DNA from: Camarhynchus parvulus
Lineage: Eukaryota; Chordata; Aves; Passeriformes; Thraupidae
Assembly: GCF_901933205.1 (NCBI RefSeq)
Contig: NW_022148259.1
Coordinates: 186,001-250,000 of the forward strand
Direction of reading: 5' to 3'
Length of the DNA: 64,000 nucleotides
Shown here piece after piece: positions 21,564-39,246 of this stretch. Under the pieces are notes generated by a model, which did not search any database, was not told the DNA's origin, and saw only the letters and a list, made by a program, of their open reading frames with translations. Every line of letters begins with the position of its first letter. The stretch's first letter is position 1. A program made the position numbers and the translations under genes.

Positions 21564-24500
21564 ATGTTGCTCCGCGCTGTCGCCGCCTCTGTCGCCGCCT
21601 CTGTCGCGACAGCGCGAGGCCTCGCGACAGCGCCGCGGGGGGAGGGGCGGCGGCTGCTGATGCGGCAGGTGGGGGAGGGGAGGGATCGAGGGGTCAGGGA
21701 GGGGTCAAAGGTCGCCGGGGGGGGGGAGGGAGGGTTCGTGAGGGGGGCGGGGGAGGGGCGGAAAGAGCGGAAATGGGGGGGTGGGGGGAGTGAGGAGATT
21801 TTGGGGTTTTTTTTGGGGTTTTATTTAGAAAATGTTGAGGGAATTTTAAGATTTTGGGGGTTTTTTGAGGGTTTTGAGTTTTTAAGGGTGTTTTTTTGGT
21901 GAGGATTTTGAAGAAATTTTGAAGTTTTGGGGTTTTTTTTTTTTTTGGTGAAGATTTCGAGGAAATTTTGATTTTCCCGGCGATTTTTTGAGGAGATTTT
22001 CGAGAGATTTCGAGGGGTTTGGGGTTTTATTGAGGAGGTTTTTCAGGAGGTTTTTGAGGGGATTTTGGGGGGTTTTTGATGAGGTTTTTTGATGAGGTTT
22101 TGGGTTATTTTTCGAGGTTTTTAGCGGATGTTTTGAGGATGTTTTCAGGAGATTTTTTACTTATTTTTAAAGGATATTTTTGGCTTTTTCTTAGGATATT
22201 TTCAGGAGGATTTAAGTTAATTTTTGAGACTATTTTGGGGTATTTTTGAAGGTATTTTTGTGGAGATTTTGAGGAGATTTTGGGGTATTTTTCAGGGCAT
22301 TTTGAGGAGAATTTGAGTTATTTTTGAGGCTATTTTTGGGTGTTTTTGAGGACATTTTCAGGATTATTTCAGTTATTTTTTGAGGCTATTTTGGGCTATT
22401 TTGTGAGGATATTTTCAGGTAATTTTTTAGGGTTTTTTTGCGGATCTTTTCAGAATTAGAATGTTTTGAGATTATATTCAGGATATTTTCAGTCATTTTT
22501 TGAGGATATTTTCAGGGAATTTTGGGGGTTTTTTTAGGATATTTTCAGGATGTTTTGAGGACATTTTCAGGATATTTTCAGTCATTTTTTGAGGCTATTT
22601 TGGGCTATTTCCAGGTAATTTTTTAGGGTTTTTTTGCTGATATTTTCAGATTTTTTGAGGACATTTTCAGGATATTTTCAGTCATTTTTTGAGGCTATTC
22701 TGGGCTATTTCCAGGTAATTTTTAAGGGTTTTTTTGCTGATATTTTCAGATTTTTTGAGGACATTTTCAGGATATTTTCAGTCATTTTTTGAGGCTATTC
22801 TGGGCTATTTCCAGGTAATTTTTTAGGGTTTCTTTGGCCGGATCTTTTCAGAATTTTTTGAGGACATTTTCAGGATATTTTCGGCTGTATTTTGAGGCGA
22901 TTCTGGGCTGTTTTTTTGGGGTGTTTTCCCAGCTGTTCGAGGCCTCCTCCTGCACCTACACCTACCTGCTGGCGGACGCGGCCACGGGCGACGGCCGTCA
23001 TCATCGACCCCGTGCTGGAGACGGTGCCGCGGGACCTGCGGCTGCTCCGGGAGCTCGGCCTCACCCTGCGCTATGCAGGTCAGGCCCCCCCCCCCGGCCA
23101 CGCCCCCTTAAACCCCGCCCACATGGTGGTTTAAGCCCCGCCCGTTCATCTACAAAGCCACGCCCACAGTGCCACGCCCCTTTAAGCCCTCCTGATGCGT
23201 TGCCTTAGGCCCTGCCCACACGGCCACGCCCTCTTAAACCCCGCCCATCTGATGGTTTAAACCTTGCCTGTCCATCTACAAAGCCACGCCCACAGTGCCA
23301 CGCCCCTTTAAGACCTTCTTATGTGTTACCTAAAGCCCCGCCCACAGCACCGTGGCCCTTGAAGCCCCGCCCACATTTTGCTTTAAGCCCACCCGAACTA
23401 AAAAAATCGCCCATCCAAAATCATAACAAAAAAGACCAAATCCAAAAATACTAAATAAAATGCCCAAAAAAAAATAATCCCAAAAACCAATCATCCCAAA
23501 AATCATAAAAAGAAAAACATTCAAAAAGCACCGAAATGGTCCAAAAATCACCTGAAATCATTAAAAATTCGCTCCAGAAAAAAAAAATAATCCCAAAAAT
23601 CATCGAAAAATCATCCCAAAAAATCATCGAAAAATCATCGAAAAATCATCGAAAAATCATCAAAAATCATCCAAAAATCGTCCAAAAATCATCCCAAAAA
23701 TCATCCCAAAAATCATCAAAATCATCGAAAAAATAATCCAAAAATCATCGAAAAATCATCGAAAAATCACCCAAAAATCATCAAAAAATCAGTCAAAAAT
23801 CATCCCAAAAATCATCCCAAAAATCATTGAAAAAGTCATCCAAAAATCATCGAAAAATCATCCAAAAAATCATCCAAAAATCATCCCAAAAATCAAAAAT
23901 CACCCAAAAATCATCCAAAAATCATCCAAAAATCATCGAAAAATCACCCAAAAATCATCAAACAATCAGTCAAAAATCATCCAAAAAATCCGTCCAAAAA
24001 AAATACCAAAATCATCCCAAAATCATCGAAAAAATCATCCAAAAATCATCCAAAAAGCATTGCGGCGTTCACCCCCCAATATCAAACAATCAGTCAAAAA
24101 TCATCCAAAAAATCCGTCCAAAAAAAAAAAGAAAAATCACCAAAATCAGCTGAAAGAAATCCCGGAGTTACGTGACCGGGTAGGGGTTACTGGGAGGGCG
24201 CTGGGTCCCCGGTGACGTCACAATGATGACGTCACCCGCCCCGATGACGTCACCCTCCCCCGGCAGCCAATACGCACTGCCACGCGGATCACGTGACGGG
24301 CTCGGGCGCCCTGCGCCGCGCCCTGGGCTGCCGCAGCGCCATCGCCCGCGAGAGCGGCGCCCGCGCCGACCTGCGCCTGGCCGAGGGGGACGAGCTGCGC
24401 TTCGGGAGCTTCGTGAGCGCCCCTCCCCCGCCCTGCCCCTCCCCCCACCCTCACCGACCCATCCCCCACCCGCCCATCCCCCCACATTAACCCATCCCCC

Positions 24501-27500
24501 ACCCCTGCCCTCATCATCGCTGGCCCATCCCCCACATAGATCTGTGCATGGGGGAGGGGCCTTTGTGACAGCCCCTCCCCCCCCGCACTGACCCATCCCC
24601 CACCCTGTCCCACCCCTTCCCCTCCCCCACGCCTGCCCATCCCCCTCACCCCGGTAACGGTGGGGGAGGGGCGGTTTTGGGGTGGGGGGAGGGGCGACTT
24701 TGGGTCACCTGAGGGGGTGAAACTGGGTGAAAGGGGGAGGAGATTCTGGGGAACGGGGAGGGGCTTTTAAAAAGGGGGAGGGGCTTTTAAAAGGGGGGGG
24801 GGCTTTCAAAAGGGGGAGGGGCTACAGGGAAGCGGGAGGGGCCTATGAGGTCCCTGGGGGAGGTTTTGGGTTTTTTTGGGGGTCCCTGAACCCAATTTTT
24901 GGGTTATTTTTGGTTTTTGGTGTCCCTGACCCCATTTTTTTGGGGGTTTTTGGGTTTTTGGTGTCCCTGACCCCATTTTTTGGGTTATTTTCGGTTTTTG
25001 GTGTCCCCCATTGACCCCCCATTTTTGGGGTTTTTTCGGTTTTTTTTTTGGTGTCCCTGACCCCATTTTTTGGGTTTTTTGGGTTTTTGGTGTCCCTGAC
25101 CCCGTTTTTGGGGTGTTTTTTTTGGGTTTTGGGTTTTGTGTCCCTGACCCCATTTTTTGGGGTTTTTCCAGGTTTTTGGTGTCCCTGACCCCATTTTTTT
25201 GGGGTTTTTGGGTTTTTGGTGTCCCTAACCCCGTTTTTTGGGTTATTTTCGGGTTTTTGGTGTCCCTGTCCCCATTTTTTGGGTTTTTTTGGGTTTTTGG
25301 TGTCCCTGACCCCATTTTTTGGGGTTTTTTGGTTTTTGGTGTCCCTGACCCCATTTTTGGGTTTTTGGGTTTTTGGTGTCCCTGACCCCGTTTTTGGGGT
25401 TTTTTGGGTTTTTGGTGTCCCTGACCCCATTTTTTGGGGTTTTTCCAGGTTTTTGGTGTCCCTGACCCCATTTTTTGGGTTTTTTGGGTTTTTGGTGTCC
25501 CTGACCCCGTTTTTTGGGTTATTTTTGGGTTTTTGGTGTCCCTGACCCCATTTTTTGGGGTTTTTCCAGGTTTTTGGTGTCCCTGACCCCATTTTTTGGG
25601 TTTTTTGGGTTTTTGGTGTCCCTTACCCCGTTTTTTGGGTTATTTTTGGGTTTTTGTGTCCCTGACCCCATTTTTTTGGGGTTTTTTGGGTTTTTGGGTT
25701 CCCTGACCCCGTTTTTTGGGTTTTTTGGGTTTTTGGGTTCCCTGACCCCATTTTTTGGGTTATTTTTGGGTTTTTGTTGTCCCTGTCCCCATTTTTTTAG
25801 GGTTTTTTTGGGTTTTTGGTGTCCCTGACCCCATTTTTTTGGGGTTTTTTGCGTTTTTGGTGTCCCTGACCCCGTTTTTTGGGGTTTTTTGGGTTTTTGG
25901 TGTCCCTGACCCCGTTTTTTGGGTTATTTTTGGGTTTTTGGTGTCCCTGACCCCGTTTTTTGGGGTTTTTCGGGTTTTTGGTGTCCCTGACCCCATTTTT
26001 TGGGTTATTTTCGGGTTTTTGGTGTCCCTGACCCCATTTTTTGGGTTATTTTCGGGTTTTTGGTGTCCCTGACCCCATTTTTTGGGTTATTTTCGGGTTT
26101 TTGGGTTCCCTGACCCCATTTTTTGGGTTATTTTCGGGTTTTTGGGGCGCCAGGCGCTGCGGGTCGTCCCCACGCCCGGGCACACCCCCGGCTGCGTCAC
26201 CTTCGTGCTCGACGACGCCTCCATGGCCTTCACGGGGGACGCGCTGCTCGTGCGGGGCTGCGGACGGACCGACTTCCAGCAGGGTACTGGTTATACTGGT
26301 TTATACTGGTTTATACTGGGAGGGACTGGTTATACTGGTTTGTACTGGGATATGCTGGGATATACTGGTTTATAGTGGGATATACTGGGTTATATTGGTT
26401 ATACTGGTTTATACTGGGAGGGACTGGTTATACTGGGATGTACTGGTTTGTACTGGTTTATACTAGTTTATACTGGGATATACTGGTTATACTGGGTTAT
26501 ACTGGGATATACTGGTTATACTGGGTTATACTGGGTTATACTGGGAGGGGCTGCTGGTGTGGGGCTGCGGCCTCACCGACTTCCAGCAGGGTACTGGTTT
26601 ATACTGGGATATACTGGTTTGTACTGGTTATACTGGCTTATAGTGGGATATACTGGTTATACTGGGTTATAATGGTTTGTACTGGCATATAATGGTTATA
26701 CTGGGTTATACTGGGAGGGGCTGCCGGTGTGGGGCTGCAGGCGGACAGATTTCCAGCAGGGTACTGGTTTGTACTGGTTTGTACTGGGAGGGACTGGTTA
26801 TACTGGGATGTACTGGGATATACTGGGTTATACTGGGATGGGGGTGGGGGTCATTATTGGGGCACTGGGAGGGACTGGGATGGACTGGGAAAGGGTTAAA
26901 GGGGAATTTGGGGTTACTGGTTTGTACTGGGAGGGACTGGGAGAGGATTTGGAGGGACTGGGAAAGGGTTAAAGGGGGATTTGCGGTTACTGGTTTATAC
27001 TGGGAGGGACTGGGAGGGGTTTGGAGGGGCACTGGGAGGGAGTAAAAAGGGGATTTTGGGTTACTGGTTTGTACTGGTTTATACTGGGAGTCACTGGTTT
27101 CCCTCGGCGCTCCCTGACCCCCTCGGTCGCCATGGTGACCGCGCGCCGCTGCGTTACCGCGGTGACGTCGTCTCGGTCGCCATGGTAACCCCCGTGCCCC
27201 GCCCCCCCCCGCAGGCTGCGCGCGCACCCTGCACCGCTCGGTGCACGAGCGAATCTTCACCCTGCCCGAGGAGTGCCGCGTGTACCCGGGGCACGACTAC
27301 AACGGTGGGGGCGGGGCCAAACATGGGGGGCGGGGCTACACCTGGGGGCGGGGCCAAACCTGGGGAGGGGCAATGGGGCTGCCCGAGGAGTGCCGCGTGT
27401 ACCCGGGGCACGACTACAATGGTGGGGGCGGGGCTAAAGGGGGGGGGGGGGGGGGGGGGGGGGGGGGGCGGGGGGCGGGCTAGGGGCTAAACCTTGGGGG

Positions 27501-28738
27501 AGGGGCTAAACCTGGCGGGGAGGGGCAACGGATGGGGGATGAGTGGGGGAGGGGGAATGGATCTGTCCCAGTGTACCCAGGGCACGAGTACAACGGTGGG
27601 GGCGGGGATAAAGGGGGGGGGGGGGGGCGGGGCACACCTGGGGGGAGGGGCTATGGTGTGGGGGAGGGGCAATGGATCTGTCCCAGTGTACCCGGGGGCA
27701 CGATTATAACGGTGGGGGCGGGGCCAAACTGGGGTGGGGGAGGGGCTAAGGGTGGGGAAGGGGTAAAACACGATGGGGGAAGGGGTTAAAGGAAGGGGGA
27801 GGGGCAATAGGGTGGGGGGAGGGGTGGGTGGGTTATACAGAGGGGGAGGGGCAAAAGGGGAGGGGAGATGAAAGGGGGAGGGGCAATCGGAGGGGGAAGG
27901 GGCAAACCAAGGGGGGTCACTCAGGGGTCAGAGGTCACTCGGGGGTCACCCCACCCCCCACCCCCAGGTCACACCATGTCCACGGTGGGGGAGGAGCGGC
28001 GCCACAACCCCCGGCTGACCCTGAGCGCCGACGCCTTCGTGGAGCTGATGGGGAAGCTGGAGCTGCCCCGCCCCCGCCTCATGGGTCAGGCCCCGCCCCC
28101 AGCACCCCCGACCCCGCCCCCAAACCCCCAAAATCCCCCCCCAAAATCCCCCTGAACAAAATAACCCAAAATCACCCAAAATCTCCTCAAAATTCCCCCC
28201 CAAAATCCCCCTGACCCAAAATAACCCAAAATCACCCAAAATCTCCTCAAAATTCCCCCCAAAATCCCCAGCATGTCGTCAAGTCCCCCCAAAATGGCCC
28301 TGAGCCCCAAAATCTCCACGAATCCCCTAAATCCTCCTCAAAATCCCCCCAAAATCCCCTCAAAAATCCCCAAATCCACCCAAAATCCCCAAAGCTCCCC
28401 CAACCCCTCCCAAATCCCCCAAAATCCCCTCCAAAATCCCCAAATCCCCCCAGATGCCCCGAATCTCCCCCAAAATCCCGTGAAATTCCCCCAAAATCCT
28501 CCTTAAACGCCTCAAAACCCCAAATTACCTCAAATGCCCCTCGAAACCCCCAAAATTCCCCCGAAATCCCCCAAAAATCCTCAATATCCCCAAAATCCCC
28601 CTGAAAATCTCCCAAATTCTCCCCAAAATCCACCCAAAATTCCCGAAAATCCCCAAAATGTCCCCAAATTCTCCCCCCTTTTTCTCAGACATCGCCATCC
28701 CAGCCAATCTCCGCTGCGGGATCCAGGACGAGCCGTAG
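21564..28738 (+). CDS. ETHE1: ETHE1 mitochondrial persulfide dioxygenase
   Basis: Oxidises glutathione persulfide to sulfite in the mitochondrial matrix during sulfide detoxification; metallo-beta-lactamase fold with one Fe(II). Exons: 21564-21668, 22933-23078, 24267-24412, 26154-26283, 27215-27304, 27968-28084, 28689-28738. Exon 1 gives an Arg/Ala-rich presequence ([19 protein letters not shown]) typical of mitochondrial import. Exon 3 carries the metal motif THCHADH, exon 4 PGHTPG and [18 protein letters not shown], exon 5 the HDY motif. The ATG has a good Kozak context (GCCGCCATG). Corrected length is about 260 residues, against 254 in human. All exon phases agree except inside exon 2, where one extra base (or two missing) near 22993-22996 breaks the frame between LLADAATGD and VIIDPVLE. 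Confidence 0.93.
21670..22932 (+). repeat. ETHE1 intron 1 with a tandem TTTTCAG...CCAGGTAATT unit
   Basis: After G-rich sequence, units of roughly 95-120 bases repeat three to four times between about 22440 and 22880. Each has TTTTCAGGATATTTTCAGTC, a ~40 base middle, then ATTTCCAGGTAATTTTTTAG. The last copy runs straight into the true exon 2 acceptor (22932). Confidence 0.7.
23085..23400 (+). repeat. Duplicated CCACGCCCACAGTGCCACGC segment
   Basis: Two copies of a unit of about 125 bases, containing CATCTACAAAGCCACGCCCA and CACGCCCCTTTAAG, follow exon 2 of ETHE1. Confidence 0.6.
23520..24165 (+). repeat. AAAAATCATCGAAAAATCAT array
   Basis: ETHE1 intron 2. Units of 10-11 bases (AAAAATCATC with C, G or CA spacer). 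One GC-bearing interruption at 24058-24078. Confidence 0.8.
24420..24850 (+). other. GC-rich ETHE1 intron start
   Basis: CCCCTCCCCCACCC and AAAGGGGGAGGGGCTT words; no exon is seen. Confidence 0.5.
24855..26150 (+). repeat. GTGTCCCTGACCCCATTTTT array in ETHE1 intron 3
   Basis: About thirty units of 38-45 bases, each with GGTGTCCCTGACCCC, then ATTTTTTGGGT[TA]. It runs right up to the acceptor of exon 4 (26153). Confidence 0.9.
26284..27110 (+). repeat. TATACTGGTTTGTACTGGGA array with copies of the exon 4 3' edge
   Basis: ETHE1 intron 4. About 10-base units (ATACTGGTTT). Two partial copies of the exon end plus donor, GGGGCTGC...TTCCAGCAG/GGTACTGG, lie at about 26546-26590 and 26719-26765. The right half joins the dispersed GGGTTAAAGGGGGATTTG family. 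Confidence 0.85.
27305..27967 (+). repeat. G-rich array with three copies of the ETHE1 exon 5 3' edge
   Basis: A near-perfect copy of the exon end (CTGCCCGAGGAGTGCCGCGT to GACTACAATG) with its donor lies at 27379-27421. Two decayed copies lie at about 27566-27600 and 27680-27715. G runs of over twenty bases occur near 27440-27465. Confidence 0.85.
28140..28680 (+). repeat. CCCCCAAAATCCCC array, ETHE1 last intron
   Basis: Starts with two copies of a ~60-base unit (CTGA[AC]CAAAATAACCCAAA), then shorter CCCCAAAATCC units. No exon is seen. Confidence 0.7.
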
Positions 28739-28887
28739 CCACGCCCATTTTCGGTCGAAACCACGCCCCTTTTACAGTCACTCCGGACCGGTTTTGGATA
28801 AACCCCGCCCCGTTTTGTCGAGGCCACGCCCCTTGCCCGCGTGGCACCGCCCAGCGCGTGGCCCCGCCCCCTTTTTACCGTTCCACC

Positions 28888-28893
28888 AATAAA
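28888..28893 (+). terminator. ETHE1: ETHE1 polyadenylation signal AATAAA
   Basis: A canonical AATAAA lies 150 bases after the ETHE1 stop codon and about 130 bases before the first PHLDB3-type splice acceptor. The two genes are head-to-tail and very close. Confidence 0.6.
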
Positions 28894-29153
28894 ACCGCGG
28901 ATCCAGAACGAGGCTGGAGTGGGCATGGCTTTATTTGGGCGTGGGAGGGAAGAGTGGGCGCGGCCCAGCGTGGGAAAAGGGGGCGTGGCCGCTTCTCACG
29001 GTTCGGCCCCGCCCCCCCAGGTGCGGCGGAACCGGCGCGTCCAGGTGAGCGCGGTGACGTCACCGAGGCCACGCCCCGCCCCCCCCGGCCGGGCCCGGCG
29101 CGCGCGGAGCTCGGGGGGCGCCCGGGGAGGGGGGGGGAGGGGAGAGGCCGCAG

Positions 29154-37086
<7,933 letters not shown>

Positions 37087-38457
37087 CCCTTTCCCCTCAA
37101 ATTTCCCTTTTCTCTTCATATTTCCCTTCTCTTCATATTTCCCTTTTTCCCCATGTTTCCCTTTTTCCCCTCACATTTTCCCACCTTTTTTCCCCTCATA
37201 TTTCACTTTTTTTTTTTTTTCATATTTCCTTCTTTATTTTTTTTCCCCTCCATTTTTCCCCCTTTTCCCCTCATATTTCCCTCATGTTTCTCATTTTTCC
37301 CCTCCGCCTTTTTTTCCCCTCATATTTCTCTTTTCTCTTCATATTTCCCTTTTCTCTTATTTCCCTTTTCCCCCATGTTTCCCTTTTTCCCCCTCACATT
37401 TTCCCGCCTTTTTTCCCCTCATATTTCCCTCAGGTTTCCCTCCATTTTCTCCCCCTCACATTTTCCCGCCTTTTTCCCCTCACATTTTCCCGCCTTTTTT
37501 CCCTCACATTTTCCCGCCTTTTTTCCCCTCATATTTCACTTTTCTCTTCATATTTCCCTTTTCTCTTCATATTTCCCTTTTCCCCCATGTTTCCCTTTTT
37601 CCCCTCACATTTTCCCGCCTTTTTTCCCCTCATATTTCACTTTTCTCTTCATATTTCCCTTTTCTCTTCATATTTCCCTTTTCCCCCATGTTTCCCTTTT
37701 TCCCCTCACATTTTCCCGCCTTTTTTCCCCTCATATTTCACTTTTCTCTTCATATTACTCTTTTCTCTTCATATTTCCCTTTTCCCCTCATATTTCTCTT
37801 TTCTCTTCATATTTCCCTTTTCCCCTCATATTTCTCTTTTCTCTTCATATTTCCCTTTTCTCTTCATATTTCTCTTTTTCCCTCACATTTTCCCGCCTTT
37901 TTTCCCCTCATATTTCCCTCATGTTTCCCTCCATTTTCTCCCCACACATTTTCCCGCCTTTTTTCCCCTCATATTTCCCTTTTCTCTTCATATTTCTCTT
38001 TTCTCTTCGCATTTCTCTTTTTCCCTCACATTTTCCCGCCTTTTTTTCCCCTCATAGTTCCCTCACCTTTCCCCTCACGTTTTCCCCTCAGGTTTCCCTC
38101 CATTTTCTCCCCTCACATTTTCCCGCCTTTTTTCCCCTCACATTTTCCCGCCTTTTTTCCCCTCATATTTCCCTTTTCTCTTCATATTTCCCTTTTCTCT
38201 TCGTATTTCTCTTTTCCCCCATGTTTCCCTTTTTCCCCTCACATTTTCTGGCCTTTTTCCCCTCATATTTCCCTTTTCTCTTCATATTTCCCACCCTTTT
38301 TCCCCCTCATTTTTTCCACTCATATTTCCCATTTTCCACTCATTTATTTTCCCGCCATTTCCCCCTCATTTTCCCGCCTTTTTCCCCTCAAAATCCCCCC
38401 AAACTGGGACCCCCCTCTCCCGTACTGGGAGCTCCGCCCCCTTTTGTATTTATTAAA
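37087..38457 (+). repeat. PHLDB3 3' untranslated region made of a pyrimidine-rich array
   Basis: After the PHLDB3 stop, some 1.3 kb consists of variants of TTTTCCCCTCATATTTCCC, almost all C and T on the + strand. A poly-A signal variant ATTAAA lies at 38452-38457, directly after the array, so the array is probably transcribed as 3' UTR. It resembles a polypyrimidine-tract-protein binding platform, but that is inference. Confidence 0.6.
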
Positions 38458-38519
38458 GGCTTTTTGGGACAAAATCTCCTTTTTTGGTCATTTTTGGGGT
38501 AGGAAGGCTTGTGGGGGAG

Positions 38520-39170
38520 GGGCTGGCTGAGCCCTAATGAGGCTTTGCTAATTATGTTTATTAATTACAGTGAATAAAATGGAATGTTATTAAAATTATA
38601 TTATTAGCAGGTAATTATATTGGTAATTAGGATGTAAATGTAATATAATGATAATTATAACAATAATTATTATTGAATTATTAGTATTAAATTATAATTA
38701 CTTATAATAGTACTAATAATAATTACTATTATATAATGATTCTTATTAAATTATAATATTATAATTGTCATAATAATAATAATTAATTAATTTTAATAAT
38801 AATCATTACTTGAGGGTAAAAGAATACTAATAGCAACATTAATACTGATAATAATAATAATAGTATTATTCTTAATTATAATCACCGATTGGAGTGAATA
38901 AAATTTAATATTATTAAAATAATATTAATAGTAAGTAATTATATTGGTAATTATGACTTAAGGGAATAATATTATTAATAATATTATTATTAATAATAAT
39001 TATTATTATTTCTAATAATAATAGGAAAATATTATGAAAAATAATGAAAAAACCCAAAAAAAACACAACAAAAACCACAGTGAAAAATAATTCAAACCCA
39101 ATTAAAAACCACCATGTAATTAACCCAAAATTTAACAATTTTTAAACCACCAAATTCCCTTCAAAAAAAT
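38520..39170. other. AT-rich island between convergent PHLDB3 and LYPD3
   Basis: About 600 bases of TAATAATAATTATTATTA-like sequence, lying exactly between the poly-A signals of two convergent genes. ATTAAAATAATATTA-type segments and GAGTGAATAAAAT occur twice (38570, 38892). No gene is seen. Confidence 0.75.
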
Positions 39171-39222
39171 CCCAATTTTCCCCCAAAAAACGACTCCGGC
39201 AGCGGCGCTCAAGCCACACCCA

Positions 39223-39228
39223 TTTATT
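39223..39228 (-). terminator. LYPD3: LYPD3 polyadenylation signal
   Basis: TTTATT on the + strand is AATAAA on the minus strand. It sits only about 19 bases past the LYPD3 stop codon, implying a very short 3' UTR. Confidence 0.55.
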
Positions 39229-39246
39229 GCAGAACAAGCCCCGCCC

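Noticed and set aside
24855..26150. CRISPR-like regular array
   Set aside because: Units have no unique spacers, the filler is as repetitive as the repeat, and the host is a vertebrate. It is an intronic minisatellite.
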